NCBI GenBank assembly: GCA_046538375.1
Contig: JBKHJA010000093.1
Location: 1-10,607 of the forward strand
Source: JBKHJA01 sp046538375
GTDB lineage: Bacteria; Acidobacteriota; Aminicenantia; Aminicenantales; Aminicenantaceae
DNA: 10,607 nucleotides
Direction: 5' to 3'
In this document: piece after piece, positions 1-7,687 of the stretch
How positions within the stretch are numbered: the stretch's first letter is position 1
Layout of the letters: the number at the start of each line of letters is the position of its first letter
Translations under genes and position numbers: made by a program
The notes under the pieces: generated by a model
The model's input: the letters and a program-made list of their open reading frames with translations, nothing else
What the model was told of the DNA's origin: nothing
The model's database searches: none

Positions 1-96
1 ACGCAGGCGCCGAGATGGACGGTGAGGGAACGGCGTGAAAAACCTGGACGGGAGCAAGGCCATTCCCAAATACATGTTCTTAGTATCTCACCCCGG

Positions 97-129
97 AAAA
101 AAAGAAGCTTCCGAACGAAGGGAAGTTCC
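97..129 (-). terminator. Rho-independent terminator downstream of hppA
   Basis: Read on the minus strand, GGAACTTCC (121-129) can fold onto GGAAGCTTC (104-112) around an 8-nt loop. The five pairs next to the loop are perfect; one mismatch and three outer pairs (one a G-T wobble) follow. The 3' arm runs straight into a run of seven T (97-103). This is the arrangement of an intrinsic terminator and it lies about 80 nt past the hppA stop codon, in the right orientation to end that transcript. Confidence 0.7.
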
Positions 130-210
130 TCTGATTTATGTTCTCTGATCCAATCCTATGGAAATGGAGAGATTGGACGCAAAACAAAATGGAAATGACC
201 ACACAGGTTT

Positions 211-2175
211 TTACATGATGAGAGGAGCAAACACAAGGCTTACCACCGCCATAAGCTTGATCAAGATATTCATGGAAGGTCCCGCAGTATCTTTCAACGG
301 GTCTCCAACTGTATCTCCTATAACCGAAGCGGCATGGACTTCAGTCCCTTTTCCTCCCAAATTTCCTTCTTCAATCCATTTCTTAGCATTATCCCAGGAA
401 GCTCCTGTATTGGCCATGAATATTCCCATCAGAACTCCAGTGGAAGTGGCTCCTGCCAGAAATCCGCCTAAAGATTCAGCGCCAATCGCAAAACCAATCA
501 ATAAAGGAACGACAATGGCAAGAAAACCGGGAAGAATCATTTCTTTAAGAGCGCTTCTGGTGACGATATCTATACACCGGTCAGAATCGGGCTTGGTTCT
601 TCCTTCCATCAGTCCGTCGACCTCTTTGAACTGCCTTCTTATCTCCACTACCATTTTATCAGCAGCTCTGCCCACAGCATTTATAGTGAGAGAGGCCATA
701 ACGAATGGCATCAGGGCTCCGATAAGAAGACCGATTACTGTTTCCACCTGTGTCAAGCTGATAGCAGCGAGTTGGGCTGTTTTTTGGTAGGCGGAGAAAA
801 GAGCCAGTGCAGTCAGGGCAGCAGAACCGATGGCAAAACCTTTCCCGATAGCTGCAGTGGTGTTGCCCAGAGCATCCAGCCTGTCGGTGATTTTTCTTAC
901 CTTTGATCCGGCCTTAGACATCTCCGCTATACCTCCTGCATTATCAGCAATGGGTCCATAAGAATCTGTGGACATGACTATCCCGATAGTGGCCAGCATC
1001 CCCACTGCGGAGAGAGCAATGCCATAAAGACCGGCTAAAGTGTAGGAGATATATATGGCTCCTGCAATAGTAAGGAGAGGAAAGACAGTACTCTGGAAGC
1101 CGATAGCTAAACCGGTAATGATGGTGGGAGCTGCACCTGTTTGAGATGTCCTGGCAATTTTTTTAATCGGCGGTCCAGAGGTGAAATATTCACTTTCCAG
1201 CCCGATCAACACCCCAGCAATCATTCCACTCAATATCGCCCAGAATGGACCCATTTCTCCTAATATAGTCCTCACTGAAAAAAAAGCAGCGGCCAGAAAC
1301 AATACAGCGCTGATGTAGGTGGCATTTCTCAAAGCAGATTGAGGATTGAAATTTTTCAAGATATTGATGGAAAAGATGCCTATGATAGAGCTGAGAAGAC
1401 CGATCACAATCAAAAGCAGAGGAAGGGACATGTAGTTCAGAGAAGGACTCAGGGTGGAGCCGATAGCTAAAGAAGCCACCACAGAGCCTACATAAGACTC
1501 AAAAAGATCAGCTCCCATGCCCGCTGTATCTCCCACATTGTCTCCCACATTATCGGCAATAACTCCTGGATTTCGAGGATCATCTTCGGGAATTCCAGCT
1601 TCCACCTTTCCTACCAAATCTGCACCAACATCTGCACTTTTGGTGTAGATGCCTCCTCCCACTCTAGCAAACAAAGCCACAGAGCTGGCTCCCATGGCAA
1701 AACCGTTGATGATTTTAGGATCCTGGGTGAAAAAATAAAACAGTCCAATCCCCACCACGCCCAGAGCAGCTACTGAAATCCCCATCACCGCTCCTCCTTG
1801 GAAAGCCACAGTCAAGGCTTGAGGAGTTCCCCCCAGAATGGCTCCTTGGGTGGAGCGGACTGCAGATCGGGTAGAGGCTTTCAATCCGATGAAACCTGCC
1901 AGCATAGAACAACTGGCTCCTGTTAAGAAAGCCAGGCTGGTATAAATTGTGAAAAGCCTCCACAGGATAATAAACAGGGCTATAACAAAAATGGATATAT
2001 AAGTGTATTCTCTTCTTAAAAAAACCATGGCTCCTGAATGGACTGCTTCTGCAATCTCATTCATAAGTTCACTTCCCGTGGGATGTTTTTTGACTAAAAA
2101 ATAGAGAATCAAAGAAAAAGCAAGACCTAAGATGCCGATGATGAATGAGTAAGGAATCAGGTCCATGATAACCAT
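211..2175 (-). CDS. hppA: K+-dependent membrane-bound pyrophosphatase (ion-pumping)
   Basis: This 654-residue integral membrane enzyme hydrolyses cytoplasmic pyrophosphate and uses the energy to pump Na+ and/or H+ out across the membrane. Many hydrophobic segments span its length, as in the usual 16-helix fold. The active-site acidic motifs are all present: DVGADLVGKVE (182-192), DNVGDNVGD (208-216), DNAGGIAEM (411-419), DNAKKW (595-600) and DTVGDPLKDTAG (621-632). The motif GNTTAAIG (437-444) has Ala441 where K+-independent enzymes carry Lys, which places it in the K+-dependent class. DLFESY (223-228) keeps the gate acids Asp and Glu at the spacing seen in the Thermotoga Na+ pump; some H+ pumps of this class share it, so the ion is not settled. 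The start is supported by AGGAA five bases upstream (2181-2185). It stands alone between its own promoter candidate and a terminator. It appears complete, although at 654 residues it is towards the short end for the family. Confidence 0.96.
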   Translation of the reverse strand: MVIMDLIPYSFIIGILGLAFSLILYFLVKKHPTGSELMNEIAEAVHSGAMVFLRREYTYISIFVIALFIILWRLFTIYTSLAFLTGASCSMLAGFIGLKASTRSAVRSTQGAILGGTPQALTVAFQGGAVMGISVAALGVVGIGLFYFFTQDPKIINGFAMGASSVALFARVGGGIYTKSADVGADLVGKVEAGIPEDDPRNPGVIADNVGDNVGDTAGMGADLFESYVGSVVASLAIGSTLSPSLNYMSLPLLLIVIGLLSSIIGIFSINILKNFNPQSALRNATYISAVLFLAAAFFSVRTILGEMGPFWAILSGMIAGVLIGLESEYFTSGPPIKKIARTSQTGAAPTIITGLAIGFQSTVFPLLTIAGAIYISYTLAGLYGIALSAVGMLATIGIVMSTDSYGPIADNAGGIAEMSKAGSKVRKITDRLDALGNTTAAIGKGFAIGSAALTALALFSAYQKTAQLAAISLTQVETVIGLLIGALMPFVMASLTINAVGRAADKMVVEIRRQFKEVDGLMEGRTKPDSDRCIDIVTRSALKEMILPGFLAIVVPLLIGFAIGAESLGGFLAGATSTGVLMGIFMANTGASWDNAKKWIEEGNLGGKGTEVHAASVIGDTVGDPLKDTAGPSMNILIKLMAVVSLVFAPLIM

Positions 2176-2208
2176 TTAAATTCCTGTCTGTTCAAAAATT
2201 TATGGGGA

Positions 2209-2237
2209 TGTATAACATAAAAAATATGAAAATGCAA
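2209..2237 (-). promoter_or_regulatory. Putative sigma-70-type promoter of hppA
   Basis: On the minus strand TTGCAT (2232-2237) and TATACA (2209-2214) are separated by exactly 17 bases of AT-rich DNA. They match 3 of 6 and 4 of 6 consensus positions. A start near 2202 would leave a leader of about 27 nt that includes the AGGAA ribosome-binding site. The 172-nt gap after miaB has no convincing terminator, so read-through from miaB is also possible. Confidence 0.35.
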
Positions 2238-2347
2238 TTATGACCTCGGGTTTACGTTGGCCCATTTATGATTTTTGGTAGGAATCTTGGCGGTTTCTTA
2301 ATCCACAAATCGAGTTGAAGAGAGAAGATGGATTGTAAAGGAGAGAC

Positions 2348-3664
2348 TCAACACACGGCTTCTCCTCTGAGACTGTACGGACCACATGAGGTAATGCGAA
2401 CATCCACAAAATGTCCGGTAACATCATTATTTGATTTGAAATTGACCACCTGGAATCCTTCGTTCCGACCAGAATAAAAACCAGTATCTTTTTTGCTTTT
2501 TCCGTGGCAAAGGACGGGAATGATCTTATTGAGGAAGGTTTTATTGATTTCCATCTGAAGATTTTTTTGGAATCTCTGAAGTTTAATCAACCTTCCTTTT
2601 TTCTCTGCCAAGGAAACTTTTTCTTTTCTCTTGGAAGCCGCAGTCAAGGGACGCGGGGAATAACAGAATGAGAAGATGTTGGTGAATCGGACTTCTTCCA
2701 ACAATTTCAGAGTATCATGGTAATCTTTTTCTTTTTCGCCGGGAAAGCCCACAATAATATCTGTACTCAAGCTGATATCAGGCATCAGTTGGCGGAGAAG
2801 AGAAATTTTCTCAAGATATTGCTCTCTTGTGTAACCTCGATTCATATCTTTGAGGATTGAATTCGATCCCGATTGTGCGGGAAGATGCAGTTGATGACAG
2901 ACTTTGGTACATTCTTTCATGGCTTGAGCTATGTCCGAATTGAAATTCTTGGGGTGGGAGGTGATGAATCGAATCCTCTCGATTCCCTCTATACGGTTGA
3001 CTTCTCTTAAAAGATCAGAAAAACATTTTCCTTCATCAGGGTCCTGGTAAGAATTGACATTCTGTCCCAGAAGCTGGATTTCTTTATACCCGGCCAGAGC
3101 CAATTCTCCTGCTTCACGGATGATATTTTTTAGGGGTCTGCATTTTTCTCTCCCCCTGGTGAAAGGAACCACACAGTAAGAGCAAAAATTATTGCATCCT
3201 TCCATAATGGTCACAAAAGCGGATATATGGCTTTCTCTCCCTGCGGGGGAAGGAGAGAATTCATGCCATCTTTGATGGAAGCTGGTGGCTATGGCTTTTT
3301 GTGGGCGGTTGTCAGAAAGAATATGAAATATCTCATGGTAACTGTGAGGTCCTGCAATAAAATCAATGAATGGCTTTTTCTCAAGCAAACGAGAACCATG
3401 AAGCTGGGCCACACAGCCAACCACTGCAATCCTCACTCCTGTACTTTTCTTCAGCGACTCTAGCCGTCCCAACAGGGAATAGAGTTTCTCTTCTGACTTC
3501 TCTCTCACCGCACAAGTGTTGATTATGATAAGATCGCTCTCTTCAAAAGAGGGAGAAATCTCAGCGCCTTTGGTGAGCAACATCCCCGCTATCCTTTCGG
3601 AGTCGTTTTCATTCATTTGACAGCCAAAAGTATGGATGTGGAATTTAATCGCTTCCGGATTCAT
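2348..3664 (-). CDS. miaB: tRNA-2-methylthio-N6-dimethylallyladenosine synthase MiaB
   Basis: This is a radical-SAM methylthiotransferase of 438 residues, the usual MiaB length. It adds the 2-methylthio group to i6A37 in tRNAs reading UNN codons. The N-terminal UPF0004 domain holds three iron-sulfur ligands, Cys15 (FGCQMNENDSER), Cys51 (NTCAVREKSEEK) and Cys84 (VVGCVAQ). The radical-SAM cluster is CNNFCSYC, with Cys157, Cys161 and Cys164, followed by VVPFTRGRE, which is the MiaB version of this region. A TRAM RNA-binding domain follows from about 370, containing TGFYSGRNEGFQVV. The FGCQMN start and TRGRE argue against the relatives MtaB and RimO. The ATG at 3664 has no strong ribosome-binding site, but an in-frame stop lies five codons upstream, so no longer form is possible. 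It follows recN by 151 nt, with a plausible promoter in the gap. Confidence 0.95.
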   Translation of the reverse strand: MNPEAIKFHIHTFGCQMNENDSERIAGMLLTKGAEISPSFEESDLIIINTCAVREKSEEKLYSLLGRLESLKKSTGVRIAVVGCVAQLHGSRLLEKKPFIDFIAGPHSYHEIFHILSDNRPQKAIATSFHQRWHEFSPSPAGRESHISAFVTIMEGCNNFCSYCVVPFTRGREKCRPLKNIIREAGELALAGYKEIQLLGQNVNSYQDPDEGKCFSDLLREVNRIEGIERIRFITSHPKNFNSDIAQAMKECTKVCHQLHLPAQSGSNSILKDMNRGYTREQYLEKISLLRQLMPDISLSTDIIVGFPGEKEKDYHDTLKLLEEVRFTNIFSFCYSPRPLTAASKRKEKVSLAEKKGRLIKLQRFQKNLQMEINKTFLNKIIPVLCHGKSKKDTGFYSGRNEGFQVVNFKSNNDVTGHFVDVRITSCGPYSLRGEAVC

Positions 3665-3707
3665 AATCCATGCCCATCAGAAAATAAACTTTTTCCTTTA
3701 GAATAAT

Positions 3708-3736
3708 AATATAATACAAAGGATAAATGATGGAAA
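3708..3736 (-). promoter_or_regulatory. Putative promoter of miaB
   Basis: On the minus strand TTTCCA (3731-3736) and TATATT (3708-3713) are spaced by 17 bases. They match 4 of 6 and 5 of 6 sigma-70 consensus positions. Transcription would begin near 3701, giving a leader of about 37 nt before the miaB ATG. The surrounding sequence is very AT-rich, so a chance match is possible; no terminator for the upstream recN was found in the same gap. Confidence 0.35.
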
Positions 3737-3815
3737 GACTTAGATGCTCATTTTGGAATTGCTTTGGGGGCTGAAAATGGGAGTTGGGCAGATTTGGGAT
3801 GAATTTTTTGTGCAG

Positions 3816-5498
3816 TTAAACTTTATCTCCATTCCTGAGACCAAGGTTATGAGAAAGGATTTCCCTGGCGTTCCGGAGGGCGGTATCAGTGATGCGGCTT
3901 CCTGTGGAAAGCCTGGCAATCTCATTTACCCTTTCTTCAAAAGCCAGCTTTTTTATCTTGGTGAAGGTTCTTTTCTTGGATATTCTCTTTTCGATCCTGA
4001 AGTGTTGAGTGGCAAAAGAGGCAATTTGAGGAAGGTGGGTGATGCATATAACTTGGTGTTGATCAGAAAGAGCCCGAAGTTTCTGAGCCACAAATTCAGC
4101 CGTTTTCCCACCTATGCCTGAATCGATTTCGTCAAAAACCAGAGTCTTCAATCGTTCTGTTTCTTTACCTATCGATTTTAGCGCCAGCATGATGCGAGAA
4201 AGCTCTCCTCCCGAGGCTATCTTGCGCATGGGTCTAAGCTCTTCTCCGGGATTGGGGCTTATAAGGAATTCAACATCCTCGGTGCCACTCTCTTTTATCT
4301 TGGCCATGGCCTCCAATCGAAGTGGAGAAGAAGTGATTTTTATCCTAAATTTTGCTTTTCTCATTCCCAACAGATTGATTTCTCTTTCCATCTGCTTTTC
4401 CAGCCGGCGGGAGCTTTCCCTTCTCATCTTGGAAAGTTTGTCTGCCCGTGATCGGTAAAGGTTAAAAACTCGGACAATTTCCTCCTGCAAATCCTCAAAC
4501 TTTTCTTGGCTGGTGCTGAGCTGTTGGTATTCCTTTTTTGCTTTTTTCAAATAATCCAGTATCTGTTTATCGTCGCTTCCGTATTTTCTCTTCAATTTTT
4601 CTATTTGGCTTAGTCTTTCCTCAATAGTCTCCAATTTCTCAGGTGAAGCGCTCTGTTTTTCCTTAAATTTGATCAGGAAATCAGAAAATTCTTCCACCGT
4701 GATATGGAATTGGTTAATGGCTTCATCTATCTCGCTGAAAGCTTCATTAAAAGCCGAAAGTTCTCTTACTATAGGCTGAAGCTTAGCCAGAAGGGGAGAC
4801 AGCGCGTTTTCCTGGTTATAAGAGATATCCAAAGCTTCTTCCACTAGAGTGTAAATTCTCTCTGCATTTTTGAGTATGTTTCTCTCACCAAGCAGTTCTT
4901 TCTCTTCGCCTTCTCTCAGCTGGGCCTTTTCGATCTCTTTTATCTGAAAATCAAGAAAGTCCAATTTTTGTTCCCTCTCTCTTTCTTTAATTTCCAGTTC
5001 CTCTTTTTCTCGAAGAAGCTTTTTGAGTTTCTTAGCCAGCCCAGAAACTTCTCTTCTTACATAGAGGGCATTGGCGTAATGATCAACATAGTTAAGCTGG
5101 TTTTCTGTTTTTTGGAGAAAAACATGATCGTTTTGGCCATATATATCCACCAGAAAGCCGCTCATTTCTTTAAGCTTTTTGATAGGAACCAGGACTCCGT
5201 TCAGATAACTTTTTCCTGTTCCTTTTTCCAGGATTTTTCTTTGTAAAAACAGCTCATTTTCAGATTCTGCAGGTTGTTTGGCCTGAGGAAGATAAAAAAT
5301 AGCCTCCACAGTGGTCTCTTGTTTTCCTGTGCGGATGAGATCGGTGGTCGCTTTTTCCCCCAGAACGAGCCTAATACCATCGATGATAATGGACTTGCCC
5401 GCACCTGTTTCCCCGGTAAGGATGGAAAAGCCTTTATCCAGACGCAGTTCCAGATCTTCGATAGTGGCCAGGTTGCTGATCCGAAGGGATTTGATCAT
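3816..5498 (-). CDS. recN: DNA repair protein RecN (SMC-like ATPase)
   Basis: RecN is a cytoplasmic SMC-related ATPase that acts early in recombinational repair of double-strand breaks. The 560 residues match the family length. The N-terminal ATPase half carries Walker A GETGAGKS (29-36) within the diagnostic TGETGAGKSIIIDG, and a Q-loop YGQNDH (120-125). A long Lys/Glu-rich coiled-coil section fills about 145-380. The C-terminal half has the signature ASGGELSRIM (428-437), Walker B LVFDEID (453-459) with SGIGGKTAE after it, and the switch region THLPQIA (487-493). All ATPase elements look intact. The start codon lies 10 nt after the protease stop with no clear ribosome-binding site, which suggests translational coupling to the upstream gene. 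Its position at the end of an envelope-gene transcript is unexpected for a damage-response gene. I saw no LexA-type box immediately upstream. Confidence 0.95.
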   Translation of the reverse strand: MIKSLRISNLATIEDLELRLDKGFSILTGETGAGKSIIIDGIRLVLGEKATTDLIRTGKQETTVEAIFYLPQAKQPAESENELFLQRKILEKGTGKSYLNGVLVPIKKLKEMSGFLVDIYGQNDHVFLQKTENQLNYVDHYANALYVRREVSGLAKKLKKLLREKEELEIKEREREQKLDFLDFQIKEIEKAQLREGEEKELLGERNILKNAERIYTLVEEALDISYNQENALSPLLAKLQPIVRELSAFNEAFSEIDEAINQFHITVEEFSDFLIKFKEKQSASPEKLETIEERLSQIEKLKRKYGSDDKQILDYLKKAKKEYQQLSTSQEKFEDLQEEIVRVFNLYRSRADKLSKMRRESSRRLEKQMEREINLLGMRKAKFRIKITSSPLRLEAMAKIKESGTEDVEFLISPNPGEELRPMRKIASGGELSRIMLALKSIGKETERLKTLVFDEIDSGIGGKTAEFVAQKLRALSDQHQVICITHLPQIASFATQHFRIEKRISKKRTFTKIKKLAFEERVNEIARLSTGSRITDTALRNAREILSHNLGLRNGDKV

Positions 5499-5508
5499 CT
5501 GTATCTGT

Positions 5509-6873
5509 TCATTCTAAAGAAGTGATTTTTATAGGAACCAAGGCCTTTTCCATGTTCATCCGGCCGTAGCCGATAAAATCATCTTTTCCTGAATGTGTGG
5601 AAGAATTCACATCCTCTGCTGAATAGCGGATAATTTTCATCAGGTCTTGGGCCTTAAGCCATGGTTTTATGCTCTTGATCAAAGCCGCTAATCCCGCCAC
5701 ATGAGGAGTGGCTACCGAAGTCCCGAAACCATAGGCATAGGGAAAAGAGCCAGGACCCCAGAACCAGGTGGGGACAGGACCGGCCACCCTTTCTCCAGGA
5801 GCGGCCACATCCACCTCCGGGCCAAAGTTAGACCAATCTGGGCGTCTGTCATTGTAGTCTGTAGCCGCAACAGCCAGACAGTATTTATCATAGGCAGCAG
5901 GATAAATGACAGAGCCAGCATCATTTCCTGCTGCCGCTGCTATCACCACATCTTTGTTGAAGGCGTATTGGAGGGTATCCTCTAAGCTTTGAGCTGGAAC
6001 ATCGCCTCCTAAGCTGAGATTGATGACATCGGCGTCATTATCCGCAGCCCAGATGATTCCCTCTATGATCCAGCTGTAGAAGCCAGAGCCTTCTTCATCC
6101 ATGGCTTTTATGGGTAAAATTTTACAGTTCCAGGCTACACCGGCTGTGCCTTCATGATTGTTGGTTTCAGCAGCCGCGATTCCAGCAACCAGAGTCCCAT
6201 GGCCGTTATCATCAACGGCCTCATAATCATCATTGGCAAAATCACGACCAGAAGAAAGAACTTTGTTTTTTATGTCTGGATGTTCCAGATCCACGCCAGT
6301 ATCAATCACTGCTATCACCACTTCCTTGTTCCCTTTGGTCTCTTCCCAAGCGGATGTGGCTTTGATATCAGCACTGGCTTTACCTTGAGGACTTCCAGGA
6401 GGCCCTATTTCTTGGCCTGAATTATGGAGAGCATACTGGTATCCGAAAAAAGGATCATTGGGGATTACGGTGATGTAAGCGACAGGATTGGGTTCAGCAT
6501 ATTCAATATGAGGATTCTGTCTTAGAATAAACAGCATCTCTTCTACTGTGAACTCCTTTGGAATCTGCAGCTGATAGATGTCGATTCTGGGTATTCGTCT
6601 GATTTTGTGGCTTTGATATGAAGCAATGGTGGCTTCAATCTGTGGGGCAGAGAGAGATACTTTGAATTTGACCAGCACTTGATGGGGAGCATAAGCCTCC
6701 CCCCGGGAACGGAAAGGCAGACCATGGTTAAATAATTTGAGGTCTTGATCAAAAAGAGGAGGCCGAAGCTTTTTTTCTCTCTCCAATCTCTGATTTTGAA
6801 AACTTGTGGAGAAGGCAAAAACAAATGTTATAAACAAAAGAAAAAATATTCTGTGTTTTCTCATTTTTTCCAT
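5509..6873 (-). CDS. Secreted S8-family subtilisin-like serine protease
   Basis: The product is an exported subtilase of 454 residues. Residues 1-24 are a signal-peptide-like segment: MEKMRKHR followed by a Phe/Leu/Ile-rich core. A propeptide of the inhibitor-I9/fervidolysin type follows at about 60-135 (YAPHQVLVKFK to IEYAEPNPVAY). The catalytic domain contains Asp191 (VIAVIDTGVDLEHPD), His225 (DNGHGTLVAGIAA), oxyanion Asn317 (AAAGNDAG) and the nucleophile Ser386 (GFGTSVATPHVAGLAALI). All triad residues are present, so it should be active after the prodomain is removed. There is no C-terminal sorting or anchoring domain. A longer reading from 6897 is possible, but AGGAGG lies five bases before the ATG at 6873, and this start also places the charged residues directly before the hydrophobic core. 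It begins 13 nt after the barrel gene and ends 10 nt before recN. The substrate is unknown. Confidence 0.93.
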   Translation of the reverse strand: MEKMRKHRIFFLLFITFVFAFSTSFQNQRLEREKKLRPPLFDQDLKLFNHGLPFRSRGEAYAPHQVLVKFKVSLSAPQIEATIASYQSHKIRRIPRIDIYQLQIPKEFTVEEMLFILRQNPHIEYAEPNPVAYITVIPNDPFFGYQYALHNSGQEIGPPGSPQGKASADIKATSAWEETKGNKEVVIAVIDTGVDLEHPDIKNKVLSSGRDFANDDYEAVDDNGHGTLVAGIAAAETNNHEGTAGVAWNCKILPIKAMDEEGSGFYSWIIEGIIWAADNDADVINLSLGGDVPAQSLEDTLQYAFNKDVVIAAAAGNDAGSVIYPAAYDKYCLAVAATDYNDRRPDWSNFGPEVDVAAPGERVAGPVPTWFWGPGSFPYAYGFGTSVATPHVAGLAALIKSIKPWLKAQDLMKIIRYSAEDVNSSTHSGKDDFIGYGRMNMEKALVPIKITSLE

Positions 6874-6878
6874 TTCTT

Positions 6879-6884
6879 CCTCCT
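6879..6884 (-). promoter_or_regulatory. Ribosome-binding site fixing the protease start
   Basis: AGGAGG on the minus strand sits five bases before the ATG at 6873. It makes that ATG the preferred start over the one at 6897, which would overlap the upstream gene and lacks such a site. Confidence 0.75.
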
Positions 6885-6886
6885 GA

Positions 6887-7666
6887 CTAAAAAGCATACA
6901 CAGCTCTGATCATGACTCCTATATCCACTCCATTTTTGTAAGGCATGATATTGGTTTCCCCTTTGAAACCAAAAGCCTCTGTAACTTCGTATACAGCTCC
7001 CACTACAGTGCAAAAAAGGCTCTTTCCTGTTATTTTTTTATGTTCGCTGCCTTCCAAGTCCTTGATGGTTTGATCCATTTTAAATTTTCCCCAAAGTCGA
7101 TTGTAACTCAATCCCAGATAAGGACGGAAGTTTTCCATCCCTCGGTAAATGAATACGGGACCAGCCAGGGCTCTCAACCAGGAAGGATTGCCCTCCGCCG
7201 TTGCTTCCACCGCCAATCCAGGAATATCCCATTCTTCTTTCCCTCCAGAATAATAGACAAATTGGCCTACCACTCCTATCTCAAAATTTCTTACAAAAAA
7301 CAGACTTTTTTTCAATTCTGCCCCAAAAATGATCCCCCCGATTCCGCCAGTTTCCAGTTCAAGGGAGAAGGGCAATTCCCGGAACACCATAGCCTGATAA
7401 TCGGAAAGAGAATAGCCGATCAGGGCACCCAGGGATAATCCTGGCTGGAGTTCGAATTCTGTATGAAACGTAAAAAAATGAGATTTCAGCTTAGAGCTTG
7501 CTTCCTCTCCATCCCATTCGATTGTCCTGGTAAAATATTCAAATCCCAATCCTGAGGTCATGGATATACCCCGGCCAGTTCTTTCCTCCCGGAATTGAGC
7601 AGGAGCCACGGATGTGAGGAAAAACAGGAACAGGATACCCACCAAAACATAAACGCTTCTTTTCAT
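6887..7666 (-). CDS. Probable outer-membrane beta-barrel protein, function unknown
   Basis: I do not recognise a named family. The 259-residue product starts with a classic signal peptide: MKRS, a hydrophobic core to residue 18, and a predicted cut after SVAPA at residue 23. The mature part lacks long hydrophobic helices and shows many alternating polar/apolar stretches with aromatic residues, such as FEYFTRTIEW, HFFTFHTEFELQPG, IGVVGQFVYYSGG and FRPYLGLSYNRLW. It ends in VMIRAVYAF. A terminal Phe after an amphipathic strand is the usual signal for the BAM machinery. By length it could form a barrel of about 8-12 strands. A reading frame from a GTG at 7678 exists, but GGAGGT five bases before the ATG at 7666 and the better signal peptide favour the shorter form. 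It lies between bamD (21 nt upstream) and the subtilase (13 nt downstream). A periplasmic beta-rich protein is the main alternative. Confidence 0.75.
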   Translation of the reverse strand: MKRSVYVLVGILFLFFLTSVAPAQFREERTGRGISMTSGLGFEYFTRTIEWDGEEASSKLKSHFFTFHTEFELQPGLSLGALIGYSLSDYQAMVFRELPFSLELETGGIGGIIFGAELKKSLFFVRNFEIGVVGQFVYYSGGKEEWDIPGLAVEATAEGNPSWLRALAGPVFIYRGMENFRPYLGLSYNRLWGKFKMDQTIKDLEGSEHKKITGKSLFCTVVGAVYEVTEAFGFKGETNIMPYKNGVDIGVMIRAVYAF

Positions 7667-7670
7667 CCAA

Positions 7671-7676
7671 ACCTCC
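7671..7676 (-). promoter_or_regulatory. Ribosome-binding site fixing the barrel-protein start
   Basis: GGAGGT on the minus strand lies five bases before the ATG at 7666. The competing GTG at 7678 lies before this site and would add only four residues ahead of the signal peptide. Confidence 0.7.
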
Positions 7677-7687
7677 ACCAGTGACGT

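Noticed and set aside
1..198. Plus-strand frame open from the left edge to a TGA near 198, and a minus-strand ATG frame from about 76 running off the edge
   Set aside because: Neither product resembles a protein family, the plus frame runs through the hppA terminator, and the minus frame has only about 25 codons in the window with a poorly spaced ribosome-binding site.
158..790. A 210-codon plus-strand frame opposite hppA
   Set aside because: It lies almost wholly antisense to the conserved 3' part of hppA, its product is low-complexity (Pro/Ser/Ile-rich) and resembles no family; it is a mirror of the real gene's codon pattern.
2280..2335. Possible hairpin after miaB (AATCCA pairing with TGGATT on the minus strand)
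   Set aside because: Only six pairs, a loop of about 23 nt and no T-run after it, so it is not a credible terminator.
3740..3800. CATTTT/AAAATG inverted repeat in the recN-miaB gap
   Set aside because: A six-pair AT-rich stem with a loop near 20 nt and no T-run; compatible with chance.
3744..4121. A 125-codon plus-strand frame beginning in the recN-miaB gap, with TATAAT about 30 nt upstream (3710-3715)
   Set aside because: Most of it is antisense to the conserved end of recN, the product has no recognisable domain, and the TATAAT lies in an AT-rich tract without a good -35 partner on that strand.
6874..6897. Longer protease start at 6897
   Set aside because: It overlaps the barrel gene, lacks a ribosome-binding site, and puts acidic residues ahead of the signal peptide; the ATG at 6873 has AGGAGG five bases upstream.
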